Positions 22,000 through 32,264 of a stretch of 64,000 nt of DNA are shown in pieces (position 1 is the stretch's first letter; the number at the start of each line of letters is the position of its first letter). The stretch is from Linanthus parryae. Lineage: Eukaryota; Streptophyta; Magnoliopsida; Ericales; Polemoniaceae. The notes beneath the pieces are model-generated. The model ran no database searches, was not told the DNA's origin, and saw only the letters and a list, made by a program, of their open reading frames with translations. The stretch lies in contig JALGPY010000004.1 in the NCBI GenBank assembly GCA_023055425.1, forward strand, positions 110,277,504-110,341,503, written 5' to 3'. The position numbers and the translations under genes are program-made.

Positions 22000-22134
22000 G
22001 CATTCGGGTGCTCCTTTGAGTTTCTCGTCCGAAACGACCTGTGTTGGCTCTTTTGTCAGCGCAACTTGCTCGATTTGATTGATTTGCCCAGGGACATCCT
22101 CATGCCCGTGTGAGGACGTCCCCGCGCACCTTCA
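22000..22134 (-). other. In-frame UGA junction between gag-pro and pol
   Basis: The gag-pro stop is TGA at 22134-22132 (minus). From 22131 the frame is open and in register with the pol ATG at 21999 (132 bases, 44 codons). The bases around the stop are ATA TGA AGG. Either readthrough, removal by splicing (known between pro and pol in Ogre elements), or a new nonsense mutation would explain this. Confidence 0.9.
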
Positions 22135-24744
22135 TATGCGATAGCATTTCTTTCCGTTGGCGTAGAAGCTTTCTATCTCCTTGCCCTCGGGGTCGTGCTT
22201 TGCGATCCTCTTCAGAGTGTAGACACTCTTGCGATGATATGCGATGCGCGGCGCCTCTTCGTGGGTAGGCGGCTTTTCTTCGGTGTCTCCCCTTGTCACC
22301 ATCACGCCTGCAGGTGACTGGTCCTTGATGTCCTCCCAGAGAGGTAAAGGAGTAGGGTTGAATGGTCCGGGTGTTTGCTCGTCCGCCATCTCGGTGAACC
22401 ACACCGCCTCGCTGAGATGTGCTTCGTCCAAGTTGAACGGGTTAGTTGAGGCCGGTATCTCGACAATCCTGTCGTTCCAGATGGCTTTCATCACCTGGTG
22501 AGCCGTCGAAGGGATTGCGTCGAAGCGATGAATCCAGGCTCGACCGATGATCATGTGATATGTGGTGTTCGCATCTATGACATAGAACTTCGCTGAACAC
22601 TTGATCTTACCAATCTGAACGCCGAGGCGGATCCATCCGATCGTCATTCTAGAGTCGCTTCCGAATCCCACCAGCGGGGATGGACGTTTGACCACTTTGT
22701 GCTCGGGGATCCCTGCTAGCTTCAGTGTGTGGAGTGGAACAACATTGACCGCTGCTCCTCCATCGACGAATGCTCGCTTGAATTCGACGCCGTTGATGAT
22801 GGCGGTCACGTACAGGGGCCTCTGATGGCTCGCATCTGTCTTCTTGTCGCTGGCAGAAAAGGTCATAATCTTTTCTGTGGAACGGGACGCCCTGATGACC
22901 TTCCCGTTGGAGACTACGAGTTCCTCTTCGTAGTCCTCCGCTATCCTTAAGATTGCCTTTGTCATATCCGATCGGCATTTTTCGGAGAAGTTCATTTCGT
23001 CGAAGAATTTGTTGAAGCCGTGCGACCCTTTCGTGCGGTCGGCACGCTCATCCTCCGTGTCCATGCTGTAGTCTTCCTCTTCATGGACTTCAGCGATGAT
23101 GGGTAGACCATCCTCTGCGACTTCTTCCAAGTCCACTATTGAGATCATGGCGACCTCCTTACCCTTTGAGCCCGAATCTGTATGAGCAGGCAGTGGGTTG
23201 TTGCGCACGTCCTTCCGGTGGTCGCTGACGATGAGTTCGCCGTTCTTCATCTTCTGGTCGAACGCGAATCTGAGCTTCTTGCACTCGGCCGTGGGGTGCA
23301 TGACCTTGCCGTGGTATTCGCACCACTTGGGGTCCCTCGTCATCTCCTTGGAGGGTTTTTGCTCTAGCGGTGGCAGGATGCCGTCTTTACGCCACTGTCT
23401 ACAGAGATCGCTTGCTTCCTCCACCGAGCATGGCAGAGGCGGTGCATCGAAGTTTCCGGCTTTTGCTCGTTTCTGAGGCGAAACCGCGTTGACCTCAGCT
23501 TCGCGTCCTCGCTTGTAGCCGAATCTGCCGATCTTGTAGGTGGTGCCGCTCGCAGGTCGTTCTGGAGCGCTCTTCTTTCTCTGTCTCTCGACGATGGGCT
23601 CGATGTTCATCGTGCACTCGATGAGCTTTGAGAACGTGGGCGTTTGCAAATTGATTAGCATGCTCTTGTACTCATCTCGCATGCACTGCAGGCATATCTC
23701 TACGAGTCGGCTTTCAAGCATGGGATCCTTGCACTCCAGAGATTTCGCTCTGAATTTCTTGATGAAAGTGATCCCATCCTCCTCGCGTTTCTGATACATC
23801 CGCGAGAGATGGATCATCGTCACCTTCTCCTCCATCTGGAAGAACTTAGTGTAGAACTTCTGGACCATGTCGTCCCAGGTCTTCACGGATCCGGGCTCCA
23901 ACGTCCGGTACCATTTGTATGCTACATTCCCAAGAGTCTTTGGAAACTCTCGCATCAGCAGTTTGGGATCAGCTCCGTATGGACCCATGACATCGATGAA
24001 ACGCATGACATGCTCATGGGCGTTTCCATTGACGTCTTCGAACTTGTCCCATTTGGGAGCCTTGTACCCCACCGGGTTAGGCATGAGATAGATCTCCCGT
24101 GGAATGGGCGGGTCGTTGTCTAGCTTCGGGATGATGGTATCCGCGAGCGACTGATGAGCCAAGATGGAGTCCACGCGCTTCTGCAAGGACGTCATGCATT
24201 CTGGAATGCTCCCCTCTGTAGCTGGCGGAGGGGTTGCCGTAGGCGGTGGCGACACATATGCCGCCGGAGGATTGGGAGTGTATTGACTGCCCGCGTTTCC
24301 CCATATGGTCGCCGGTGGAGGCAGAGTGTACTGCAAAGTTGGGTTAGACGCCAAAGCCGTGGGCTGAGAGGCGTGAGCGGCAGGGGGTAGCATTTGCGCT
24401 GTTGATCCTTGGATCGAAGGCAGCTGCGCGGCCGACGGTGGAGTCTGCAGATGAGGGTTGGGAGGCGTGGCCGATACTCCCAATCCTGGAGCAGTAGGGG
24501 TTCCTCCTCCCTGAGGGGTGGCGGTACCTGGTGGAGGATTTGGCGCAAGGGTGCCCAGAATGGCCAAGATCCGCTCCAATTGCGCAGATTGAGACTTGAG
24601 AGTTTTTGCCTGACTTTGGACAGTGGTGTCCAAAGACTCTAAAGTCGGTGCCTCGCCGGGTGTCGTCGGAGTACGGCGGACTTCTTCTCCTGAGGGAGTT
24701 TCGGCGGAAGGCGATCGGTTGCTGACATCGTCCTCCTGAGACAT
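22132..24744 (-). CDS. Tat-element gag and protease polyprotein
   Basis: The frame has about 870 codons from ATG 24744 (MSQEDDVSN); a GTG eight codons earlier is less likely as a start. A proline-rich N-terminus (about 30-190) is followed by the gag capsid-like region (about 225-400; FPKTLGNVAYKWYRTLEPG, FYTKFFQME). A degenerate zinc knuckle, CEYHGKVMHPTAEC, lies near 480, and a retropepsin near 640-760 has the active-site sequence FVDGGAAVN. The Asp is kept, and Gly-Gly replaces the usual Thr/Ser-Gly, as is common in Tat-lineage proteases. The frame ends KCYRI at a UGA; the same frame continues open into pol. Gag forms the particle and the protease cuts the polyprotein. Confidence 0.93.
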   Translation of the reverse strand: MSQEDDVSNRSPSAETPSGEEVRRTPTTPGEAPTLESLDTTVQSQAKTLKSQSAQLERILAILGTLAPNPPPGTATPQGGGTPTAPGLGVSATPPNPHLQTPPSAAQLPSIQGSTAQMLPPAAHASQPTALASNPTLQYTLPPPATIWGNAGSQYTPNPPAAYVSPPPTATPPPATEGSIPECMTSLQKRVDSILAHQSLADTIIPKLDNDPPIPREIYLMPNPVGYKAPKWDKFEDVNGNAHEHVMRFIDVMGPYGADPKLLMREFPKTLGNVAYKWYRTLEPGSVKTWDDMVQKFYTKFFQMEEKVTMIHLSRMYQKREEDGITFIKKFRAKSLECKDPMLESRLVEICLQCMRDEYKSMLINLQTPTFSKLIECTMNIEPIVERQRKKSAPERPASGTTYKIGRFGYKRGREAEVNAVSPQKRAKAGNFDAPPLPCSVEEASDLCRQWRKDGILPPLEQKPSKEMTRDPKWCEYHGKVMHPTAECKKLRFAFDQKMKNGELIVSDHRKDVRNNPLPAHTDSGSKGKEVAMISIVDLEEVAEDGLPIIAEVHEEEDYSMDTEDERADRTKGSHGFNKFFDEMNFSEKCRSDMTKAILRIAEDYEEELVVSNGKVIRASRSTEKIMTFSASDKKTDASHQRPLYVTAIINGVEFKRAFVDGGAAVNVVPLHTLKLAGIPEHKVVKRPSPLVGFGSDSRMTIGWIRLGVQIGKIKCSAKFYVIDANTTYHMIIGRAWIHRFDAIPSTAHQVMKAIWNDRIVEIPASTNPFNLDEAHLSEAVWFTEMADEQTPGPFNPTPLPLWEDIKDQSPAGVMVTRGDTEEKPPTHEEAPRIAYHRKSVYTLKRIAKHDPEGKEIESFYANGKKCYRI

Positions 24745-24763
24745 GGTTGCTTTTGCTGGTAAG

Positions 24764-24781
24764 TTCACGTCGGGTTCACCA
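24764..24781 (-). other. Primer binding site of the Tat element
   Basis: Four bases inside the 5' LTR end on the minus strand the sequence reads TGGTGAACCCGACGTGAA, starting with the TGG expected of a tRNA 3'-end complement. I do not assign the tRNA. Confidence 0.65.
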
Positions 24782-24784
24782 AAA

Positions 24785-25409
24785 TGTGCACAAGAGATTC
24801 CGGCAGGGAGACCTCCGTGTACACCGTACGTAGTGGATCAGAGATCGCACAGGAAGAATAGGGGTGTGTGTAGGGAGAGAGTAAGTCAGTAGCAATGTCT
24901 GAGAGAGAGACAGAGGTTCGGCAGAGCTTCCGCGTATGGCAGTGTTGTTCTCCCTTTGTATGGAAAGAGTAACGATATATATACTGGAGAACGTGACCGT
25001 TGTAGTGTGGTTAATGCGCCCATTAATGGCGGCTTAATTAGCTTAACCGTAACGGCACGTTCGTCCGAGTATATAGGAACCGTTAGAGCACGTGGTGCGC
25101 GAGTACCGGAACCGTTACGAGGTTGACCGGGTTTGACCGGATTGACCGGGTCTAGGGAGCTCGTGCCATAGATCTCTCAAAACAGTTACTAAAGGTCGCG
25201 CGCGGGCTTGGCTCGCACGCGACAGGGCTTACCCTAGCCTCCAAACCACAAATCCCTACAAGTCCCGTGCAGTGGTATGCGAGGGCTCTGTCTCGCAGCC
25301 CCCACATGGATCAGCTCGGCTGGTGATCCTGTGTGTGTGGAGCACAATATGGTGTGCTGGATGGTCGCCACGTGGCTAAGATTAGCCATGTCATAAAGCA
25401 GTATCTACA
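24785..25409 (-). repeat. 5' LTR of the Tat element
   Basis: This is the 625-bp partner of 13045-13669; no difference was found by eye. Its outer end abuts the TSD GCCGG (25410-25414), after which the Mutator-like element's interior resumes. Confidence 0.95.
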
Positions 25410-25733
25410 GCCGGAATCTGGACTTGGTTCGTCGGAATCTGGGGTTTGTTCGCCGGAATCTGGCTTGTGTGGTGGCATGGTTGCGGCAGCGGTAGTAATG
25501 TTATTAGTGTTCATACATTGACGTTGTCAGACAAATTTACCCTTAAACAAATGGACATAATCGTCAACTAACGGTTTATTCCGTTAACTATCTAACGGAA
25601 ATATTTTACCAGTTTCAATAAGTATGATTTATTACAAATGGGGGATGCATTAAGCCTATTCCAGAAACGGGGTTGCAATGTGTTAGTTTCAGCATACTGG
25701 AGGTATGCATTAAGTAATTAAGCCTTTTTAAAA

Positions 25734-26779
25734 TAACCTTAAAACTTTGAAATGTTTACAAATTTATAGAGTTATGTCTTTCAAAAAAAATTAAAGAGTT
25801 ATGAACATTCAAATCAGAATTGTAATTTAAAATTTAATTTTAGTACAGTTAAAATTAATATCAATAGTTGTGAATATTCAATTCGTGTTTTTTTGGGCGT
25901 GTATTTTCATCATACTCGAATAATTGTAACTATTCAGTTTGTGCGATTTTTAATGGGCACATTCACCATTATAAAAGTCTTGAATACCCAATTTTTTCAC
26001 TCTATCATTCCAACTTTCTCTCTCTCATTTTCTTTCAATATTAGTTATCTTCCTTGAAGAATTTAGCGACCATTTTTCAGGCTGTACCATAGAATGGCGA
26101 TTTAGCAATGCATCGAAGACATTTCAAAACCCATTTGCATTGTTGATGGGAAACCTATTTGCATTGTACCATACAATAGGTAGCACTATACGACTTAAGT
26201 GGAGAGTAAAACAGCTATCATTGAAGACGTTTCCAAACTCATTTGCATTGTTGATGGAATATAAGTTTTTTAAAAAATCTTTTGTTGTCAAATATTGATT
26301 TACAAATATTTCATTTCTCACTTATTTGCTGAGTTGAGTATTATATGTTGAAAAGAAATTATTCATCGACTTTGAAACATTACAATATTTCTCAATTTTC
26401 TTTTCTTCTGTTGAGTTACAATTCTCAGCAATCTTATTTCTTAATGATACTTCTTGTAATAAATAAAATTTCACGTACAACGCACGTGGTCATAATAAGT
26501 CACGGTAAACGTGAGACAAAAATATGAGAAGATTTACATGTTCCAGAAAATATTTCATGAAACTACATTAATAACAAGATAGAGTTCTGCCAAAACACAT
26601 GAATAGATGTAGATGACCAGAATTCTGGCTAAGCGTTTCACCGATAACTGCTTGGCTAACTCTAGGATTTTTTTTTTCTCTCCAAATGCTTCTTCAGCTT
26701 GTAGCACAAAAAACAAACATAAACCTTGTAAAAAAATAATCGTTTTTTTTCCATCATAATTTCCCCGAGGGAAGAACTT
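25734..26779. other. AT-rich spacer, no gene seen
   Basis: This is host flank to the right of the Mutator-like element. A CCATTTGCATTGTTGATGG phrase occurs at about 26129 and again in near-identical form at about 26240. Otherwise there is no ORF of note. Confidence 0.45.
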
Positions 26780-28200
26780 AAGATCCATCAAAAGCACGGC
26801 ACACTGAAGAAACACACACATGGACCGAAAGCGTTTTGAATTTCTGACTCCTAATTTTGGAGACACTGTCTTGATTTCCACCGTACTTTGCTCTTTATTT
26901 TCTATCCCACCAAATTTTTGCTATTTTCCAACCTCAAAAAAAGTAACCAACATACACAGTATCTGGAAATGCAATCTAAATGATGATGACAAAGTATGGG
27001 ATCACCAACTATTTCAAGAAGTTGATAATTTTTTTTTTAAATATACAAAATACACCTTTGCCAAATCTCTACAACTTACCTGAGCAAACCAATTTATGAG
27101 AACATAAAGCTCATGCATCGGCTTAGATTTTAAAATAATTATCTTGTTACTTCTGTTTTGGTACATAAATTATATTCTACGTAAATTGAATTCTACACAA
27201 ACAAAAGATGAAATGTCATTGGCATCAATTGATTTCTACTTAATCACAAAAAGATTAAATAATACCCTCATTATAAGTAGAACAAAATGCTTAGTCTCGA
27301 AGGTGCTAGTAGTAATTCATAAGGTTTTACTGTACACCGGCATTTTTGCTCACAAACTTCCGATGTGTACGGAAAATGATCAATTAAAACAACATATGTT
27401 TTAAATAAATGTTTGTCTGAACATTATCTATCATTATTTTTGTTTTACAATCGGGTATTATTGTTCATAATCGTTGTTAATCCAACATTGGGGTTCTATA
27501 AGTTATATAAATTCTTAATAAGATCATCCATTACTTCCCTCATTGCCAGTTGCTTTTAGATATTAGAGGAAATCTCGGGAGCAAACCAAGGATACTAAAT
27601 AAAAGGTAAACGTTCAGTTCAGCAACAACAAAACCAAAGTAGATAACAATAGGATATATGCCAAATAGCAACTAAGTCATACCTTTGAGGCAATAACCCA
27701 TTTTCCATCAACCCAGTCCATGCAGGGCCTCATATCCCCAAGACTGACATCTTTCTCCTTGTTCTTGTGGTCAAGAAGGACAGTATATTTGTCGTCTTTG
27801 AGAATACCGGTAATTACTCCCCTCGCCCATCAAAATCTAGAAAACACATCAGCCTTTCCAAATAACGTAGAGTCTCTACATTCTAAACTGGGAAGGCTTG
27901 GCCGAATGTGTAGGGCATCCACAATTACTCTCAAACCTGTTACGTAGCACTTCACGACGAAAGAACTATCTCCAATTTTTTCCAATTACATCTGCAAGGT
28001 AACAAACATCACCAGGTTTTCCTTCCTTCAAAGACACTCCTACCTTCATGCCAATGTTAAACATCGACCCACCATTTTCTATTGGAAAACCAAAAGAATG
28101 AAAATTGTAAAGGATAATGATGAAGACAATATAGATAATAAGAATAATGAATAGAAAGAAAGAACAGCCAAGACTGTTGATAAGAACAGAAAGAAAGAGT
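26780..28200 (-). pseudogene. Agenet/DUF724 gene copy B, 5' part, inverted
   Basis: Read on minus from 28080, the first Agenet domain begins MFNIGMKVGVSLKEGKPGD. It shifts frame by one base after VIGKN and continues as SSFVVKCYVTGLRV...LHIRPSLPS. A second Agenet unit follows (ARGVITGILKDDKYTVLLDH, then MRPCMDWVDGKWVI ending about 27680) after an in-frame TGA near 27830. Downstream (27640 to about 26780) intron sequence matches copy C at 32662-33960 in part. Agenet domains are Tudor-like modules of plant chromatin and RNA-associated proteins. The copy lacks the 3' half of the gene and carries at least two disabling lesions. It faces copy C head to head. Confidence 0.82.
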
Positions 28201-28321
28201 TGTAGATACTAGTATGAAGTATCAACAGTCTTGACTGATTTTTATTTCTAATCATATTTTTATTGTCTATATTATCTTCATCAGTATCCTTTACACTTTC
28301 TCTGTTCTTTTGGTTTTGCAA
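28079..28321. repeat. Inverted-repeat centre joining Agenet copies B and C
   Basis: AAGACTGTTGATA (about 28169-28182) is mirrored by TATCAACAGTCTT (28220-28232), with a loop of about 37 bases and an axis near 28201. The arms continue outward with matching phrases such as GTAAAGGATA, TGATGAAGA and CAAAACCAAAAGAA, and then into the Agenet exons. Small indels separate the arms. Confidence 0.88.
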
Positions 28322-28763
28322 TTGAAAATGGCTTGGCAGAGTCGAGTTCGACGTTTAGCATCGGAATGAAGGTAAAAGTGTCCATGAACGAAGGAAAACT
28401 TGGCGATGTTTGGTGCCTCGCAGTTGAAATTGGATAACCTGTAGATAATTCTTTCCTGGTGATGTGCTACTAAACAGATTTTAGAGTAACTGTGGATGCC
28501 TTGCACATCCGACCATGCCTTCCCCGTTTAGAGTATTCTCAAAGATGACAGTTACACTGTGGAGATTTTAAATTGTTTGGAAAAATTGATGTATTTTGTG
28601 GATTTGGGTGGGCTAAGGGGAGTGGTTACTAGTATTCTCAAAGATGACAGTTACATTGTTCTTCTTGACCACACGAACAAGGAGAACGTAGTCAGGCTTC
28701 GGGCTATGAAGCCTTGCATGGATTGGATTGATGGAAAATGGGTTATTCATTCACATGTATGAT
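28322..28763 (+). pseudogene. Agenet exons of copy C, 5' part
   Basis: From about 28336 the reading FSIGMKVKVSMNEGKLGD opens the first Agenet domain and hits TAA after VEIG. A later piece (VDNSFLV) is frameshifted. The second Agenet unit reads LRGVVTSILKDDSYIVLLDH and MKPCMDWIDGKWVIHSH, ending at about 28757 at a splice-donor-like GTATGAT. Compared with copy B, a 25-bp phrase is present twice (28532-28556 and 28631-28655), as if a short segment had been copied in. The CACTA element begins at 28764, just inside the following intron. The 5' end of copy C is therefore already disabled apart from the insertions. Confidence 0.82.
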
Positions 28764-29099
28764 CACTACTAGAAAAATGGCCTTTGGCCACGCTGCATTT
28801 ACCCACGCGTACTAAACGTGGCAAAAAGTAACATTTACCACGGTAGATTACTGTTGCTAATGTATTTGACCAAAGCCACGGTAGGCAAAAATAACCGGTG
28901 GCAAAAAACTCTTTTAGCCACGAGAGATCTAATTCACGTGGCAATCTATTGAGAAAAAAGAATTAGCCACGGATATTCACGGCGGCTATTTGTTTTACTC
29001 TTCAAAACTATTTTAAAATACCCTTGTGTTCAAAAAATAATCCAACCCGAGAAGCCAAAAGTAGTGGCGGTTAATATTTCAGTAAAAAAGTCAACCCAT

Positions 29100-29330
29100 T
29101 CACAAGTCACAACCTCCGTACAAACCCTTCTCCCCATCGGCTTCTCCTCCCATCGATGATCCCGAATAACTGTGAGATGAAGAGAATCGAGGGTATTGAA
29201 GCATCAATCGCAAGCTGAGTACAGGGAAGTGGGAACCATGGATTGAAGCAGCAATTGCAGTCTCCTCTTTTCGTCGTACGTTATCGAGCTCGTCCTCCCT
29301 CCCTCTCAAGGTATGTTCATCTTTTCACTC
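29100..29330 (+). other. 5'-UTR-like exon fragment in the CACTA element
   Basis: The stretch is rich in CT and CCTCC runs and ends CTCTCAAG before a GTATGTTCATC donor. It looks like a transcribed first exon of a captured host gene, but I cannot name the gene. Confidence 0.3.
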
Positions 29331-30101
29331 ACACCTCCTCATATGCCTTCTCTTCGGCCTCTCTCTCTCTCTCGATCCCACTCTGATAGTTGCTTATATT
29401 TTCTAGGCTTTTTGATCTTCAGGGACTAAGCCGCAGCAACGATTTTTGACTTGGAATTAAAATTCGGAAGTGGGAAAACCACTCAGTCAGTTCTAATTCC
29501 CACCCTTGAAAATCAATTTTTCTTTTGTTGACAGTGTTGCATTGCCTTCTTTTGACGAGTTCCATCTGATAAATAAAACCCCTTTTTCTTTTGATTCATG
29601 TGATTTAGAGTCTGCTTATCTTTATTCTCTGATTTCTCTAGATTTGAAATATAAGAATGCTATTTTGGACTGAGTTTTTATTGGTTATGTTTATTTGTAG
29701 TTTGTTCCTCTGTTATTCCGAGAAAATTAAAGGAAAAAAATACCATTTTTTCCTTTAATTTTGGGCTGAGTTTTAGTTTTTCGCTATCTTATGTTTTTGT
29801 CCATTGTGTTTTCTGTTGTTATAGCTGTACTACTTGACTTTGGTCATCAGTGGAGTGTCACCATTCTGTGTTTGCAAGAGGTCGTGAACTTGCGAATAGC
29901 ATAAAAACAGCTCAACAACTTTCAGGATGTCATAAAATTGCGACTGCCGTCGTCAATTCCCTTAACAGTCTCTTTTCCTGGCTCTTGTGATGTCATATCT
30001 CATATGTTCTTTTAGATGCTAAGAGCTCATGTGACTGAAAATATGCATTCATAGTGTATTTCCTTGTTGCTGATATATTTGTTGGACATTCTTTGGTGCA
30101 G

Positions 30102-30783
30102 AATCCACAGTCTGAAATCAGGGAAAAGCATTAAAGGAATTCCGTGGGCATTCGTCCTACGTGAATGATGCCATTTTTACAGCTGATGATGGACCTGATA
30201 TCACGGCTTCTAGTGATTTCATTATTAGGGTAATATCTCAAGGTCCATTTGGATTAAGAACCAAAATTTAAAAGCTATGCTTGTATCAGTGACCGAACTT
30301 TATCATTATTGTAGGTTTGGGATTCAAAGACAGCAGATTGTCTGCACAATTTTAAGACACCACCCCAATAAGGGTATCCTTCCTCTACCAACTACATTTC
30401 TAACCCATTATAGCAAGAATTTCTTCCAGTTTTGTGCTATGCAAATCTTCACTACTCCTCAAGTTCTGACTGCCATCTTATTTTCGTGTAGGGAGGCGAT
30501 GCATCTGTTAATTCTGATCATCTTTTCCTAAAAAAAAGGATCACATGATCGTGTGTCGCAAGACCTCGTCAATTTGCCTCATGACACTTCAGGGACAGGT
30601 ACACTTGCATAGTTTTTGGGTGTACACTGTTTAGTTCTTTTAAAGAGGATTTATCTTGATTGTATGTACATATCTATTATAGGTTGTGAAGAGTTTCTCA
30701 TCTGGTAAAAGAGAAGGTGGGGAATTTATAGGTGCTTGTGTATCACCTAAAGGGGATTGGATTTACTGTGTTGGTGAAGATAG
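30102..30783 (+). pseudogene. SMU1: Captured SMU1 (WD40 splicing factor) gene fragment
   Basis: Four consecutive exons with GT-AG introns retained: 30102-30229, 30315-30374, 30492-30598 and 30683-30783. Readings match the plant SMU1 C-terminal WD repeats as I know them: GHSSYVNDAIFTADDG, VWDSKTADCLHNF, GGDASVNS then HMIVCRKTSSICLMTLQGQ, and [20 protein letters not shown] ending in [13 protein letters not shown]1 is a spliceosome-associated WD40 protein. Lesions include a one-base insertion near 30130, a stop in exon 2 near 30367 and an A-run frameshift near 30530. The N-terminal LisH region and last WD repeat are not seen. Because introns are kept, capture was at the DNA level and not by retroposition. 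Confidence 0.85.
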
Positions 30784-32264
30784 GTATGATATGCTGAATG
30801 TGTGTTTGAGTATACTTTCTGACGTGGCATCATTTTTCCTGTCATGCCAATGCTTATAATTGCATCTCCTAAAAGCAATTTGGATCCTCCAAACAGTAAG
30901 CTGGAATATGACATCTCCACTGTAAAGTGTTAACCTGTGAGATATCACTGTTTTGCAAGCAGCCCTTGTAGATATAATCTGTAGCCAAGTTATACAATTT
31001 TGGCTATTTGAGAATTAGAGTCCAGTGGCAGCCGGGCAAAAAAGCCATGGGTGGGAATTGTCTTACATCTATCTACTGGCCCATTAACCTATCTTCTAAA
31101 ATTGTATCTGTGAGAAGTGTGTTTCTTATCACTAGGAGAAGGATCTTATTTTCACGCAAGATAATCGCAAGAACTTTTGAAATAGCTATCAGAAATTATG
31201 GCTGATATGCATTTCTATGTAAAGATGATTACTCACAAATTTTAGAAGGTCACTCTCCCAGTAACAAATCTCATTTAAAAGCCTTCTCAGGTCACACCTA
31301 CAACAAAGCCGATATGGTGACTATTTTTTAGGTTTTACCTTTGGGACGGCTGCATTGAAAATGAAATCTGAATATACATTATGTGACTTTATCGTGAACG
31401 TAGCCTGAATGGTTGTTTGTGGGCTTCCAGGTGTTTTTAGAAGTTGAGAAGTATCTTCAAAGTGCTGCCCCCAAATGCACGGTGGATGAGCAGGACCATT
31501 GTTATGTGATCTTAGAGTAAATATGCATTAGAAATTAACTGAATATGGAGTAATAAATTCAGCACTAATAGGTTATGCCTTGTTTTTGCTACTGCTAGTG
31601 CAAAGTGATCCAACAAATTCATAATTTTATTTTCAGCAGCGTGATAAGAACCTGATATGTAATTAGTTTGTTATTAGAGACATGTGGTCATGAGTTTTGG
31701 AGAACTGAACTGCGTAGTGTTGAGAGGTGGGAATATATATGCTAGTTCTAGACTTGCGTTTCATTGTTTCTCATACTGTTATTATTCGTATGTTGTTTAT
31801 AGGATTTCTCTGCCAAATGAGTTGTAGGGGAAATTGATAATGATCCCGACCTTGCCTACACAAACTAATGTGGAAGGAGAAGCTATGAGTATTTGTGTCT
31901 TCGTTGCGATACCCTGCCAGTCCTCAAGTTGAGATCATGCTGACTTGAACTCTACATAGCTTCCGTGTTGCTGTCAAGATCAAATACGTCAATGTTGTTA
32001 AGATGCAACTGATTATGTGTTTGTAGTATGCTTAATTCAACTCGTATAACTTGCGGTTTGTATAATTTTATGAAAAATTTAAACGTTCGTCGCACAATTG
32101 ATAGATTGTGTAAGAATTTGTAATAATTTCAATTGTTATTGAAGTGGTCGCATTGTGTATATTTTTATGCTAAGTTTAGTTTCTAAAATTTGTCAGTTCA
32201 AATACATGAAATAATTATTCGTATAGTAGAGATTCTGTGATCTATATTTTTTTTGCAAATAAAT
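30784..32264. other. CACTA interior without recognised gene
   Basis: AT-rich sequence, probably captured intron and flank. A short open reading near 31430-31520 on plus (VFLEVEKYLQSAAPKC) follows a CTTCCAG acceptor-like site and may be another captured exon, not recognised. Confidence 0.35.

Larger units (their letters stand above)
13045..25409 (-). mobile_element. Tat-type Ty3/gypsy retrotransposon, 12.4 kb, TSD GCCGG
   Basis: Two 625-bp LTRs (13045-13669 and 24785-25409) look identical base for base. They begin TG and end CA, and are flanked by GCCGG at 13040-13044 and 25410-25414. On the minus strand the order is 5' LTR, primer site, gag-protease, UGA, RT-RNase H-second RNase H-integrase, antisense genes and minisatellite, 3' LTR. 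Two RNase H domains and extra genes near the 3' LTR are known marks of the plant Tat lineage. Identical LTRs point to a very recent insertion. Its target was the interior of the Mutator-like element. Confidence 0.95.
12273..25724. mobile_element. Mutator-like element with long TIRs, 9-bp TSD, split by a gypsy element
   Basis: The ends are long inverted repeats, both starting GGCTTAATTACTTAATG. The left TIR covers about 12273-12397 and the right about 25600-25724; similarity by eye is roughly 80 percent. They share ACTAACACATT and the phrase CCATTTGTAATAAATCATAC. The element is flanked by the perfect 9-bp duplication TTTTTAAAA (12264-12272, 25725-25733), the TSD length typical of Mutator-like elements. 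Without the inserted gypsy element it is about 1.1 kb and has no transposase, so it is non-autonomous. The interior (12540-13044 and 25410-25520) is gene-like: a pyrimidine-rich leader-like stretch on plus, and on minus a short reading with repeated PDSGE-type units. Capture of a host fragment is possible but not shown. Confidence 0.82.

Noticed and set aside
28079..28321. 80-codon hydrophobic ORF with a transmembrane look
   Set aside because: It spans the centre of the inverted repeat and is formed by the AT-rich mirrored arms.
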